Shown piece by piece: positions 23,634 to 33,779 of a DNA stretch of 64,000 nucleotides (the stretch's first letter is position 1; every line of letters starts with the position of its first letter). The translations under genes were made by a program, and so were the position numbers. The notes beneath the pieces were generated by a model. That model did not search any database. It worked only from the letters and a program-made list of their open reading frames with translations, and was not told where the DNA came from. Source of the stretch: Saussurea involucrata (Eukaryota; Streptophyta; Magnoliopsida; Asterales; Asteraceae); assembly GCA_033807775.1 (NCBI GenBank), contig CM066327.1, positions 78,746,795 through 78,810,794 of the forward strand, read 5' to 3'.

Positions 23634-24335
23634 TCATGCAAAACGAGACTTCTCCAAAAATCGTGCAGTATAATCTCTAACCGACAGATTTCCTTGTTGT
23701 AGATTCATGAATTCTTCTTCTAACTGTCTGACAGCGGCTTGTGGACAGAAGTGCGTCGTGAAAGCTAATACAAATTCCTCCCATGCAAAAGTAGTATAAA
23801 CGTCCGTTCCTCTTGATTCTGTATGAGCCTCCCACCAATACAGAGCATCCCCTTTCAGCATCGCAGCTCCATAAAGCACTTTGTCTTCTTCAGCACATTT
23901 ACACGTCTTGAAGATGGCCTCTATTTCTTTCAGCCATCTCATCGCCTTTACGGGATCCCGATCTCCCGAATATGTAGGGGGCTTACAACTAAGAAACATT
24001 TTATAGTCGCACCTTTTCATCGCTGGTAGAACAGTAGAGGTAAGTGGTATCTCCACTTCATGTTCCGGATCTGGTCTTTCAGTTTCATTAAGACGATTAC
24101 GTTCGAACATGGCTTGTATGCTATCCTGTAATCTCCCCATTTCAGCAGTCAGATCATCTCGTGTAACAAACTCTGTACCCTGCTGTTGTGTTCTACCTCC
24201 AGTTCGGCCTCATGTTCCCCTTCCAGTTCTACCTCTACCACGATCTCCTCCTCTTCCCCCTGTTCCTAATGGTGGATTTTCTCCACTTGAATTCCTTCCT
24301 CTTCCCCGATTCCCTTGTCTGGTGCCACTCGCCAT
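23634..24335 (-). pseudogene. Chromovirus gag
   Basis: Capsid-type gag. The ATG at 24335 opens a Gly/Arg-rich N-terminus. A TGA at 24210-24212 interrupts it 42 codons in, inside an RGR-type repeat where Arg is expected. The frame continues with the retrotransposon gag domain (KPPTYSGDRDPVKAMRWL, YWWEAHTES, WEEFVLAFTTHFCP, LEEEFMNLQQG). A second TGA at 23634-23636 follows FLEKSRFA, where relatives have Arg. Both stops are explained by CGA to TGA. The initiator lies 262 bp inside the PBS-side end of the 5' LTR, a normal leader length. Confidence 0.85.
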
Positions 24336-24581
24336 TCTGTGGATTTAAACAAGGTTAATTTACACATAAGCACATACCCCATATAATAAGATATTCCAGT
24401 TCAAGCATGTACCTGTAAAATCATAATTACACTGGCCTGGTGTAATTTGAAATTACCTTACATGATGTTCCTTCTACCTTTTATACTTAATATCCCCAGG
24501 TTCTAATTTAATAGGGACATCCTACTTCACATGCAGTTTAAGTCTAGGTACAGATACTAATACCTAAATCCCTTAAACTAG

Positions 24582-24594
24582 GGCTCTGATACCA
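24582..24594 (-). promoter_or_regulatory. Primer binding site, initiator tRNA-Met
   Basis: On the minus strand TGGTATCAGAGCC lies two bases after the 5' LTR. It is complementary to the 3' end of plant initiator tRNA-Met. Confidence 0.9.
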
Positions 24595-24596
24595 TC

Positions 24597-26295
24597 TGTA
24601 ACATCCCGCAAAACAAAACATACATATAACATATAATTCATAACAGGGTTTCAACAAAATCATTCACATTACACATTTGGTCCCAAAGTCTGATCTAACC
24701 AATATAAAATTTAGTACAAACTTGATCCCATTTAGATCTGATAATAGCTAATAACTGAAGTTTAAGTACAAAAGTATCATCAACTTCATAATGATCATCA
24801 TTCCACATAGCTATCCACCAAGTAATCTAATCACTTACTCTTACTGGTACCACCACCTGGAATACAGATTTTTAAAACAAAAATGAGGGTTAGACCTAAG
24901 GGTCTAGTGAGTAAATCCCTGATATTTGAAATTCATTAAATTCATTTATATAAATACACACATTCATATAAATACATATACTTCACACACAACTTAATAC
25001 CAATTACAATTTACACAACATACCTGTCCCATTCCACCTTATCCCTCCACCAATGGCCAATAACAATTGGTTGCGAGCCAATTTAACACACCGGTCCAAA
25101 GCCCGGCCACGTATTATATTTTCATATAATACTCACGTAATTATAATATCTCAATATATTATAATTACTCACGTATGACATATTCATACACATTATCAAA
25201 CATTTATTAATCATATCTTGTATTCCAGAAAAATATACTTTTTAAAGTAAAACTCACCTCGTGTGTTTATCACAAAAACTCTTCCAAGATAATTCACGTA
25301 TGTCGATCTTTCACAGAATCTGAAATCAGATAAAATACCAGATATCTCTTTTAACACTAAACTTACAAAATTCTCAATTCAAATCGCAACCCAAAAATAA
25401 CATGAAATCGTAATGAACAGTACAAGTCGCAACGGTAATGAACAGTACTAAGTCGCAACCTCTTATTGCGACTTCACCCCGAAATCGCAACCCACTATTG
25501 CGACTTCACCCTAAGTCGCAATCAACTATTGCGATTCCACCCTGGAGTCGCAACCCACTATTGCGATCCCAAACCCGAATCGCAATCAACTACTGCGATT
25601 TCAAGCCAAGTCGCAAACGACCATTGCGACTTCAAGCCCAAATCGCAATCGACCATTGCGACTTCGTTGAATGTCACAGTCCTCTATTGCGACTTCGATG
25701 AATGTCACAGTTCACTGTTTCATCCTAAAACCCAGATTTTGTAGATTTAAACTATGCATGTTGCTATAAAGATGCAGTAATGTTTATGACTATTAACATA
25801 ACCTAAACATAAGCTTAGCTTCATCAAAACATCCATTTCTAACCAAAACCCACTTAGAACTTATCTATTAAACTCAAGAACTCTTTAATGGATTAAAACA
25901 CAATTAAGGTATGGATTGTTTACCTTGATTACTTCAGTATGGTACTTTAAATTACTGCAGTAGACACTTGAATTCTTTCTTCTTCTTCTTTCTACGCCTC
26001 TCTCACGGTCTCTCTTTCTTTCTCACTTAACACACACAGTACACCAAGGAGATATTTCTATCTCTAAACAAAAAGGACATCATCTTGCACATGAAGTGTA
26101 AAAAGGCGGTTGTGGGTATTTTAGTTTGGAAAAAAGACCATTTAAACCTCAAGCTTACCCTAGTTGGCAAAACATAACCCTATACCTTTATTATTAAATT
26201 AAAACTTACCCCTTAACTCCTAACTCCATAAAATACAAAATAAAAACTTATAAAATCTTAATATTTTAAATTAGATAAAATACCTGGTTATTACA
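24597..26295 (-). repeat. Chromovirus 5' LTR
   Basis: 1699 bp, same length as the partner. Differences seen by eye from 18027-19725 include A/G near 24758, G/A near 24799, T/C near 25050, A/G near 25907, T/C near 25997 and C/A near 26130. Confidence 0.9.
25381..25697. repeat. Hairpin array TCGCAA...TTGCGA (right LTR)
   Basis: Copy of the array at 18811-19127. I saw no differences between the two copies. Confidence 0.8.
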
Positions 26296-26300
26296 TACGG
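26296..26300. repeat. Target-site duplication TACGG (right)
   Basis: Matches 18022-18026 exactly. Confidence 0.85.
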
Positions 26301-27609
26301 TCTACAAGTACATGACTCCACTTGAACGACACATGCACTCAAAACATGTACCCTTCAAATAAAATGCAAGAAATGCAACTGACAACCAAAACTCACATTC
26401 AATTGTTAAAATCTGGACAAATGTCCTCAAGACTCAATAAAGTCATGAACCGAGCCATAAGCTCAACTAAAACGATTAACCACATATAAAAACCGAATAA
26501 CGCATTAAAACGTATGTAACCCATGTTTATGCGAAACATGCTCCATAGACACGAGTTACTCAACACCACTCTTAATTTAAGATACGTCATTCTCCAAAGT
26601 ACACGTCAAAGTGCATTTATACCCAAAGATTTACAAACGTAAGATAAATCATTTAAAATAGAAATACTTAAGGTTCATCCATCAAAATACCTAAGTTACG
26701 TCTTTTCTCAAATTACAACTTCTAAGATGTTCACAAGGTCAGAAATGACCCAAAACCCATTGACCCACATGTTCATGCTTTAAAACATGCCACCACATAA
26801 GATTGTGCATATTTCCAATAAACCACCAAAAGTGCATTTTTACTAAATAATCTTCCATTATGCAATAATTAGCAAAACACTTCAATTAATACTCATTTTG
26901 TCAAGGTACCCAAAAATCTCAAAGGTAGGTGTTTTGTGAGATTTATAAAACCAAATTCTCCAAGAGATCAAAATCATTCAAATGACTCAACAATGAATAT
27001 TTTCATTTAACCACTTAAAACATTTTAAATTGAACATTTTGGCATGTACAACGTTTTCACAAATCAACATGAACTCACCTTGCTAGATTTAGGCTAAATC
27101 TAGATTTTCCCCAAATTTGAGCTCCTTTGAATAAACTTGGATCTTCAAGCGAAATCTTCCAAAACCTAGATCCACAAGTTTCCAACTGTAAATATTCGTA
27201 TCCAACCACTTAAAAGCATTCCCCAAACATTTTCATCAATAATCTCAATTTTTACCAAAACTCTAATTTCCATAGATGAAGAAAAGAGAAGATTACCTCA
27301 AACACAACAAGAATCCACCAACAAAACACTTCTAGGTCACCAACAAGGCACCACAAGCTCCAACTCTTCAAAATGGTCAAAAAAGTGGGATGAAACCCTA
27401 GAAAGCTTTGAGAAGATGAAGTGAAAGGGTTCTAAATTAGTTTCCTAAAACCATGGTAGATGAAGAAATCACTTGCAAATCTCGAATCTCGTGGCTAAAT
27501 AGCTCAAAATCGACTTTGGAGGCTTAGGGTTTCGGTTTGGGAGAGAAAGGGATGAAATGGGAGAAGTGAGGAGTGAAATGGGGCTGAAAATAGCATTTTT
27601 TAAGGCTCA

Positions 27610-27760
27610 GGTGCCCGTGTGCGATTGTGACATGCGATTGTGACAGTGTCACAATCGCGGGCACTATAGCACAGAATGTACCAAGAGTTTTTTGGCATCC
27701 GGCGATTGTGACATTCTATAGTGACAGTGTCACAATCGCGTGCACTATAGCACATAATGT
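27610..27760. repeat. Word cluster GCGATTGTGACA / TGTCACAATCGC / CACTATAGCACA
   Basis: Two copies of an about 95-bp cassette. Each has GCGATTGTGACA, then GTGTCACAATCGCG (its inverse complement), then GCACTATAGCACA and AATGTAC. The arms would pair into long hairpins. Confidence 0.7.
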
Positions 27761-28014
27761 ACTGAACACTGTTTTGGTCATAACTTCTTCGTTTTAGCTC
27801 CGTTTTTGCTCCGGAAAGAACCGTTGGACTCGTATTTGAATTCTTCATCCAACAAGACCATAAAATCTAGGATTTAAGACCAAAATCCTATTTCCTCTAT
27901 CTCACTTAAAAGATCGATTTCTACAATAACTTGAAATTGTGCTTACCCAAAAATTACAGGTGCTACCCCATTGTCATAATTACATGGCACATTCGTTGGG
28001 ACGACCAACCACTC

Positions 28015-28140
28015 GATAACGCCGTTTCTATTGTGACATATGTCACAATCACATGGCACTATAGCCGAGACTACCATACCTTCAGTACCATTGGTGCTAT
28101 TGTGACAGATGTCACAACTGCATGACACTATAGCCATACT
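28015..28140. repeat. Word cluster TATTGTGACAYATGTCACAA / CACTATAGCC
   Basis: Two further cassettes with ATTGTGACATATGTCACAAT, a near-perfect palindrome, and ATTGTGACAGATGTCACAA, each followed by GGCACTATAGCC or GACACTATAGCC. They lie 75-200 bp from the U3 start of the outer LTR. Confidence 0.7.
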
Positions 28141-28215
28141 CCATAATTGGTTCTTTCTTTACTGATTTCCCCAAGTCAACATTTCTTCAATTGGGATAAA
28201 AATTTGGGTGTTACA

Positions 28216-28841
28216 ATCCTCCCAACCTTAAAAGAGATTTCGTCCTCGAAATCTAGTTCCCATACAACCAAAGGTTACTTCTCCCAACGCCTTTCATGTT
28301 CCCTCGGCTTCCAACTGAAATTCAAATTTTTCTTCTTGACAACACTGTTATGACAAACCTTCATGTTGATACTCACAACAAATGTTCGCTCGGGCACATT
28401 ACACTTATATCCAAGTAAATGCTTAACTTCCGAGAGTAGATTCTAACCACAAGACCCCGGCTGCCTCCCAACCTTAAGTGATCCATACTTCCCAAACGAC
28501 AGATCCCGACTTCGAATCGGTCCAGAATATACACGCTTATAAACTCTTTCTCCAGTTATCCCAAAGTACGATCGCCACTGAAAACAACAATAAATTCCCA
28601 AGTTCAATTGTTCCCAGCATTGAACTATCACCTAGCTCTAACGGGTACTATCAGACTCCAAAACAGACGGTTGTCATTGATCCATCGATCATACAACTCC
28701 AAGAATACGCCCAATTCCCAATCATCCAAACGAAAAATTCGTTTACCATTCAAGGAAAGTCATCCCCCTAAATCGACTTATCACAATCTGAATTTCTTAA
28801 AATTGCTACAACCGATACCATTATCCTTTGAGATTGGACTA
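28216..28841 (-). mobile_element. Truncated 3' internal end of the outer gypsy element
   Basis: Begins with the PPT side of the element (GGACGAAATCTCTTTT on the minus strand) and is cut at 28841 by the family B LTR. No pol or chromodomain motif can be read, and the small minus-strand frame 28631-28443 is not convincing. It is probably 3' untranslated sequence. Confidence 0.5.
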
Positions 28842-28894
28842 TGTTAGCTCCAACTTCTGTAGTTATAAAAGTATTGAAAAATAGGCTAAGTACA

Positions 28895-29010
28895 GAAGTC
28901 ATCGACAGAGTCTCTGCCGATTCACCGAGAAGATCGAAGTAAAGAATCAACAGAAGACGCTTCTCAGAGGACAAGGCCACAGAGCCTCTGCCATACTTGA
29001 CAGTGCCTCT
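28895..29010. repeat. CAGAG/CTCTG word cluster in the B LTR
   Basis: GACAGAGTCTCTGCC, CTCAGAGGACA, CACAGAGCCTCTGCC and GTGCCTCTGTGG occur within 115 bp in U3, upstream of the promoter. Several are inverted pairs. The same words recur through the B coding region. Confidence 0.65.
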
Positions 29011-29271
29011 GTGGTATGAAGACTGAAGACTTAGAGGATTATCTGAAGATCAAAACAAAGACGATCGTGTTTCCCACGTTTACTGTTGTACGAAGATCTT
29101 AAAGATCATTCGTACACGGCTCGCCCTGCTGCCTCCACGTGTCAACCTGTGATGGGTTACAGCTTTTGTAGAGTGCGGCGCACTACAGTAACGTTGTACC
29201 AGTTACTGTTCCACGATAGTGTCTTTGTACCTTAGTACTTCTTGTCTCCATCTTGTCCCCTATAGAAGTAG

Positions 29272-29278
29272 TATAAAT
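29272..29278 (+). promoter_or_regulatory. TATA box of the family B LTR
   Basis: GTATAAATAG lies about 430 bp into the LTR. It sits about 130 bp downstream of the CCACGTGTC element and upstream of a plausible R region. Confidence 0.6.
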
Positions 29279-29546
29279 AGAAGGCTCATGTTGAGCTCTT
29301 CTATTAACTTTGCACGACACACACACCATTAGAGCAGAATTCTTGTAATACCTTCGGTGTTCTTATTATATCAAATACAGTGAATCATTGAGTTAATTAT
29401 CTGTGTTATTTCCACTTCACGTATTTGATATTGTGTGTTTATCTATCAAGTATTACCTCTTTAGTTCGCTAAAACGCTTCCGCATCCTAATCTGTTTGAA
29501 CTAATAGGTATTTATATCATTGTTAAGCAATATAGGAACCAACAAT

Positions 29547-29558
29547 TGGTATCAGAGC
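29547..29558 (+). promoter_or_regulatory. Family B primer binding site
   Basis: TGGTATCAGAGC starts two bases after the LTR and is complementary to initiator tRNA-Met. Confidence 0.9.
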
Positions 29559-29850
29559 GGTTATTGATCTTCTATATCAAGAGATCCTCTCTAAAAATGA
29601 TTTTTGGTAGAAACCTGGAGTAATTTTAACCTGTTCTTCATTTATTCCAAAACAGCCTCTGTTTTTCTGCCATTCTCGACTAGTTCGACTTTGGTAAATT
29701 TACAGAACCCGTTTCTTCGGTTAAAACTCTATTTTAGTGCATTGTTCAAAGGTTTTTAAGCTTACAAACACTTTTCAAAGCATCCACTTCATCATCTGAA
29801 AGTTTGCTGTTCATACTCTGTTTTCTGCTATTTTTCAAACCTCTTTTAAA

Positions 29851-30240
29851 ATGGCTAACACGAACAACTTCTTCACCGCTGGTTCTTTAACCAAGCCACC
29901 CACTTTGCTGAGAGACGAGTACCCTCAGTGGAAGATACGAATGATTCACTTCTTCGAAGGTACTGACAAAGAACTCGTCTACTATATCAAAAATCCTCCT
30001 TTCGTACCAATGATCCCAGTACCTCGTGTACCCGCCACAGATGACACACCAGAGATTCCTGAGCACGAGAAACCAAAGACCAAAGATAAGTGGTCCGAAC
30101 CGGATTGGGCAAAATATGAAGTTGCTCAGAAGACCAAAAGACTTCTGATAACGGCCATCCCCAATGACCTCTTCCAATCCCTAGATGCGTGTGAATCTGC
30201 ATACGATCTATGGAAGGAACTAGAGAAACAATTAGATAAT
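29851..30240 (+). pseudogene. Family B gag, N-terminal part
   Basis: N-terminus of a copia-type gag. It starts MANTNNFFTAGSLTKPP and contains a W-K-I-R-M motif, a KWSEPDWAKYE segment and a Y-D-L-W-KELEKQL helix, as in UBN2-type gag domains. The 307-bp leader after the PBS has no ATG-led gene. The ORF ends within the first bases of inserted element A1 (DNC then stop). The gag continues after A1 at 43203, where 30039-30236 is repeated. Confidence 0.8.
30039..30236 (+). repeat. Host gag duplication flanking A1 (left copy)
   Basis: GATGACACACC to ACAATTAGA is repeated with few changes at 43203-43399, immediately on the other side of A1. The join ACAATTAGA/TAA suggests a 3-bp AGA microhomology. 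Confidence 0.75.
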
Positions 30241-30329
30241 TGTTGATCCAAACCCTCAGTGATTTGATAATGACCCTCTCTTAAATACTTAGTGAGAAAT
30301 TGTAAGTAAACAATACGTATCAGAGTTTC

Positions 30330-30690
30330 ACTATCGCTGATAAGTACTAAGACCTTACAGTACCGCTGATAGGAGCTCTCGCTCTTTAGATTAAACATTC
30401 AGCGAACACTGTTCACCATAATGCTCTGAGCCTGTTCAGTCCTTATGGTGATCGCTGATAAGTTAGTTGTTTACCTATGATCCCTGAAGACAAGTTTCAC
30501 GTCAACATAGGTTCTACACTGAAGTCGAAGATCAAGCTCAAGAACCAGCGACAAGTCTCCTAATGAACTAATGTGGATCAGCGAAGACTCAGATTTGTCC
30601 ACTGAACGTGAAGTATCAAGTACAAGACTTCAGCTATCGCTGAACTTTGCCATTCACTGATATAGAATGATAAAGCGCTGAATCAACGAA
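30330..30690. repeat. TCAGCG/CGCTGA word cluster in A1 U3
   Basis: Seven copies in both orientations, at about 30334, 30364, 30400, 30453, 30578, 30634 and 30676, often extended to ATCGCTGATAAG. Chance expectation for both orientations is about 0.2 in this length. Confidence 0.75.
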
Positions 30691-30889
30691 AGATGATCAT
30701 GAAGTCCTCCGTACAAAGTACTTTTGTCTTAACCACCCTTGCACGACTCCGTACGATATGTCAGAAAAGAACCTCCTTATTGTCTGAAATCGTACAACCA
30801 CTCTGATACTACACTGTTCAAACATGCGGCTACTAAGGTTGTCTAAAAAGGTTAATGATATACAACCAATGAGCTGCTGCCACGTGTAA

Positions 30890-30928
30890 AGTATAAACTG
30901 CCATGCATTAAATGCATGCAGTATATAA
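30890..30928 (+). promoter_or_regulatory. A1 LTR promoter: G-box, RY dyad and TATA
   Basis: CCACGTGTAAAG (about 30880) is followed by CATGCATTAAATGCATG, two facing RY motifs, and then TATATAA (30922-30928). The same arrangement is in the other A LTRs (TATA at 42892, and on the minus strand at 45295-45301 and 56524-56530). RY and G-box motifs are known targets of B3 and bZIP factors in seed and ABA responses. The functional link here is inference. Confidence 0.6.
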
Positions 30929-30999
30929 GAAGGACTCCAGCTTCATATTTGAAGCACTCGAAAACTCTGGACGAGTCACTTGCTAACTCTGGTCAAGTC

Positions 31000-31069
31000 A
31001 TCTTTCTTATCTTGTTTTTTTTTTTGGAAAGGAGGACGGAACCTCCGGGAAAAAATCTTTCTTATCTTG
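31000..31069 (-). mobile_element. Tiny retroposed insertion with 15-bp target duplication
   Basis: ATCTTTCTTATCTTG occurs at 31000-31014 and again at 31055-31069. Between them are 11 T, GGAAAGGAGGACGG, AACCTCCGGG and an A run. On the minus strand this is a short sequence ending in poly(A). The A1 3' LTR lacks it, so it arrived after A1. A 5'-truncated SINE or other RNA moved by LINE machinery fits best. Confidence 0.7.
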
Positions 31070-31283
31070 AGATAGGTTATTATTAGTAATTTCCTTCTCT
31101 TTCTTAGTGCAAGAAAATTTAGTGTTCCAACTTGTTTAGATCTAGGTTTATCCTTAATCTTGTTCCACAACAAGCTGTAAATTGTTAATGATTTATCAAT
31201 AAACAATTTAGAAAAGTAAAATTCGTGTGTTTGTATTCAACCCCCCCTTCTACAAAGTTGTATAGCCCTTCGGGACCAACAAG

Positions 31284-31295
31284 TGGTATCAGAGC
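31284..31295 (+). promoter_or_regulatory. A1 primer binding site
   Basis: TGGTATCAGAGC two bases after the LTR, complementary to initiator tRNA-Met. Confidence 0.9.
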
Positions 31296-31363
31296 AGATT
31301 TGTTTAATCTCATAAACAAGATCTGATCTATACTAAGATTTCTCTTCCTTGCTATTTCTTAAA

Positions 31364-33761
31364 ATGGCTACCAACACAAACACAAACTATATTGACAACG
31401 GTTATCTTGCAAAACCCCCTAGATTCTCCAGAGATAATTTTAATCTATGGAAAAATAGGATGATTCTCTTCTTAGAAGGTGTAGACCCTACTATGCCTTA
31501 TTATCTTGAAAACGACCCATATATTCCTGTAAGAATTGATGCTGCAGTTCCAGCCGCTGAGAATAGACCTGCTATTCCAGAAAGGCTGATTCCTAAGGAA
31601 ATTCATATGTGGACTGATGAAGATAAGAAGAAAGTGGCTATCAACACCAAAGCCAGATCCATACTCTCCATGGCTCTTCCTGACAAAGTCTACTATTCCG
31701 TCATGAATCTAAAAACCTCAAAAGCTATGTGGGACACAATCTGTGTTCAGTATGAAGGTACTTCTGAAGTCCAGGACTCTCGAAAGATCAACCTGGTAAG
31801 ACAGTATGAAAGCTTCATTTGTGGTAAGAATGAAACTCTCTCTGAAGTACACCAACGTTTTAACTATTTAATAATAGATCTAAAAACTGTTGGTAAGGAA
31901 TATTCTAACTTTGAAGTGCCGACAAAGTTCTTAGAATGTTTACCTGAAAGCTGGGACAGTTATTCTATGTGTCTCAAGCTGTCAAAGGATCTAAAATCAA
32001 TGACCCTTTCTACCTTATATGGCACGATGCTGAATCATGAGCAATCGAGTCATCTTAAGAAGAATCATGTAAAAGATTCCAAAAGCACCCTTGTTTCTTT
32101 AATCTCAGAGGAACCTTCCACTCAGCGACCCTCGGTCACTATCACTGAGTTGGAGAGTAACTCTGAAAGGTCATCAGATTCTGACTCTTTAGATCTTGAT
32201 GAATCTTTGGCTCTCCTCACTAAAAAGTTCAGGAGATTCGCCAAATAGAAAATGTTCAGAAAGAATAAACCTCTTTCCATTACTGACAAGCCAAGATCAT
32301 CAACTCCTGTTGATAAGGCTACTGCTACTTGTTTTAACTGTGAAAAAGATAGGACATTTCGCTAACGATTGCAGGTCAAAGAAAGTCTCTAGACCCTCAG
32401 ATTTTCCCAAGAAATCCTTTATTCCCAAGAATAGAGATGACAAATACGCCAAGCTGAAAGAAAGGTATGCGAAGCTGAAAAGCTTTAAGAAGAAAAGCAA
32501 AGGCCTGATGGCTGACTATGATTGGGCTAACTCTGATGAGGAAGAAACATCTGACTCTGAAGATGATGAAGCCAATCTTTGTATTATGGCCAAGATTGAA
32601 GATGAGGAAGAAAGTTCAGACATTCCCTCCACTTCAACCTCTGCTACTCAGGTATCACCTTCCTTCTTTACCAATATTGCAAATATTGATGAAGTTGATA
32701 GTCTTCGAAAGATCGATCTCTTGACTAGAAGTTTATATGTAGCCATGAATGGCAAAACTGTAGTTGAAAATCAAAACCTTGATCTCGCTGAACAGCTTAA
32801 AAACTGTCACCTTCAAATAGAAAATCTTTCTAAATTTGAAGAATATTTTAAAGATCAAGTGCACTTAAATCAGCTAGTCAAAATCGAACGAGAAGAAGCT
32901 ATCGCTGCATTAAGAGCTGAAAAATCTACTGTTGATGGATGGTATAATTCCTCAACAAAGATCACTGAGATAATTAAGTCTCAGATTCCGCTGAGTGATA
33001 AACGTGGTATTGGTTACAAAGCTGATACTCTAGAACCAACCACTGATCGTTCCATGCTCTTATTTGGAACTTTCGTATCCTCAGTCGCTGATACTTCATC
33101 CTCTCAGTGTTCCTCTTCTCAACTTCCTAACCCTGAGGAAATTTCTACCTCTTCAAAAGGTAAAGAGAAAATGGTTTATCCAAAACCTACCTCTATCTTT
33201 AAAGATAAAGGTAAAGGAATTGCTTTTAACCAAAATCCTCAGAAGGGTATCTTTATACCTAAGCTGAATGCGTCTACAGCTTTAGTGATTCATCCCTCTG
33301 GATCAAGGAATCAGATCTCTGGATCTACTCAGCGTGAATCTATTCAGCGATCTACTCCTAGAATCAGGGTGGATGTCTTTGGTAAGAAATCCAAAGAACT
33401 TAATGTTCCTCCCATTTCTAAAACCAATAGCTTATTTGGTGCTGGTCCTTCTAATTCAAAATCTAAAGCTCAGCATGCAAATGGTCCTAGAACTACTTTT
33501 GGTTATAGGAAATGTTATCATTGTGGACTTACAAATCATATTGCTAGTAAGTGCCCCACAACCACCAAAGCTGAAAAGATAGCTAAGGTGAAGATCATTG
33601 CCCCCAAGGCAAAGAAGACCAATGAGGTTAAGAAATTAACAAAAGTGAAGACTGACAAAGCTGAATCTTCAAATGCTGCGAAGACTGTTGAACCTTCCAT
33701 TCCAACTACTTCCGCTGACAAACGTGTACACATGGTTAAGTGGGTACCCAAGAAAAACTAA
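31364..33761 (+). pseudogene. A1 gag
   Basis: Large Sirevirus-type gag of about 800 codons, starting MATNTNTNYIDNG. The gag core carries FSRDNFNLWKNRM and a LYGTMLNHE region. A first zinc knuckle (CFNCEK...GHFANDC) near 32330-32375 is split by a frameshift in an A-run at about 32344. A long charged segment contains coiled-coil-like heptads (about 32700-32940). A second knuckle, CYHCGLTNHIASKC, is at about 33510-33555, before a Lys-rich tail ending KWVPKKN. Damage: TAG at 32246-32248, where A2 has Lys, and the frameshift. The stop at 33759-33761 is shared with A2 and looks like the natural end. It lies in CTAAT before a splice-acceptor-like tract. Confidence 0.85.
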
Positions 33762-33779
33762 TCTTCCTTTGTAATGCAG
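33758..33779 (+). promoter_or_regulatory. Gag-pol junction: branch point and 3' splice-site-like signal (A1)
   Basis: CTAAT (33758-33762, containing the gag stop TAA) is followed by TCTTCCTTTGTAATGCAG. Pol codons start in phase 0 right after the CAG. A2 and B have equivalent signals at different spacing, 17 and 11 nt from the stop against 18 here. No donor site has been identified. Confidence 0.5.

Larger units (their letters stand above)
18027..26295 (-). mobile_element. Full-length Ty3/gypsy chromovirus (Tekay-like), defective
   Basis: 8269-bp element with two 1699-bp LTRs (18027-19725 and 24597-26295), a TACGG target duplication, an initiator-Met PBS and a PPT. The minus strand has one continuous 1524-codon frame, 24335 to 19764, in the order gag, protease, RT, RNase H, integrase and chromodomain-like end. 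Five in-frame stops break it, with no frameshift. Comparing the LTRs by eye I found six differences (about 0.35%), so the insertion is recent. It sits inside the LTR of an older gypsy element on the same strand. The Tekay-like call rests on the chromodomain-like tail and long LTRs and is an inference. Confidence 0.9.
26301..28215 (-). repeat. Outer gypsy 3' LTR, right part
   Basis: Continuation of the LTR interrupted at 18026. It ends AATTTGGGTGTTACA at 28215. It is followed on the plus strand by TCCTCCCAACCTTAAAAG, whose complement is the usual gypsy end: GACGAAAT, a purine tract, then the LTR. This shows the LTR is the 3' one of a minus-strand element. Only non-coding sequence and word clusters are seen. 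Confidence 0.75.
28842..29544 (+). repeat. Family B Sirevirus-like 5' LTR
   Basis: 703 bp, TGTTAGCTCC to GGAACCAACA, directly followed by an initiator-Met PBS. It contains CAGAG/CTCTG words at 28895-29010, a CCACGTGTCAA G-box/ABRE at about 29137 and a TATA box at 29272. The 3' partner is not in the window. Its 3' half resembles the LTR of element C (61956-62803), sharing ACGCTTCCGCATC. Confidence 0.85.
30241..31281 (+). repeat. A1 5' LTR
   Basis: 1041 bp, TGTTGATCCA to GGACCAACA. It differs from the 3' LTR by a 55-bp retroposed insertion (31015-31069), a length change near 30520-30570 and scattered substitutions. It contains seven TCAGCG/CGCTGA words, a CCACGTGTAAAG G-box, a CATGCA/TGCATG pair and a TATATAA box. 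Confidence 0.9.

Noticed and set aside
28443..28631. Minus-strand ORF as the gypsy chromodomain
   Set aside because: No aromatic cage or W-x-H pattern. More likely 3' untranslated sequence.
33759..33779. Programmed stop readthrough as the general gag-pol mechanism
   Set aside because: In frame only in A1. A2 and B are out of frame across the same junction, so it cannot be the shared mechanism unless those copies have decayed.
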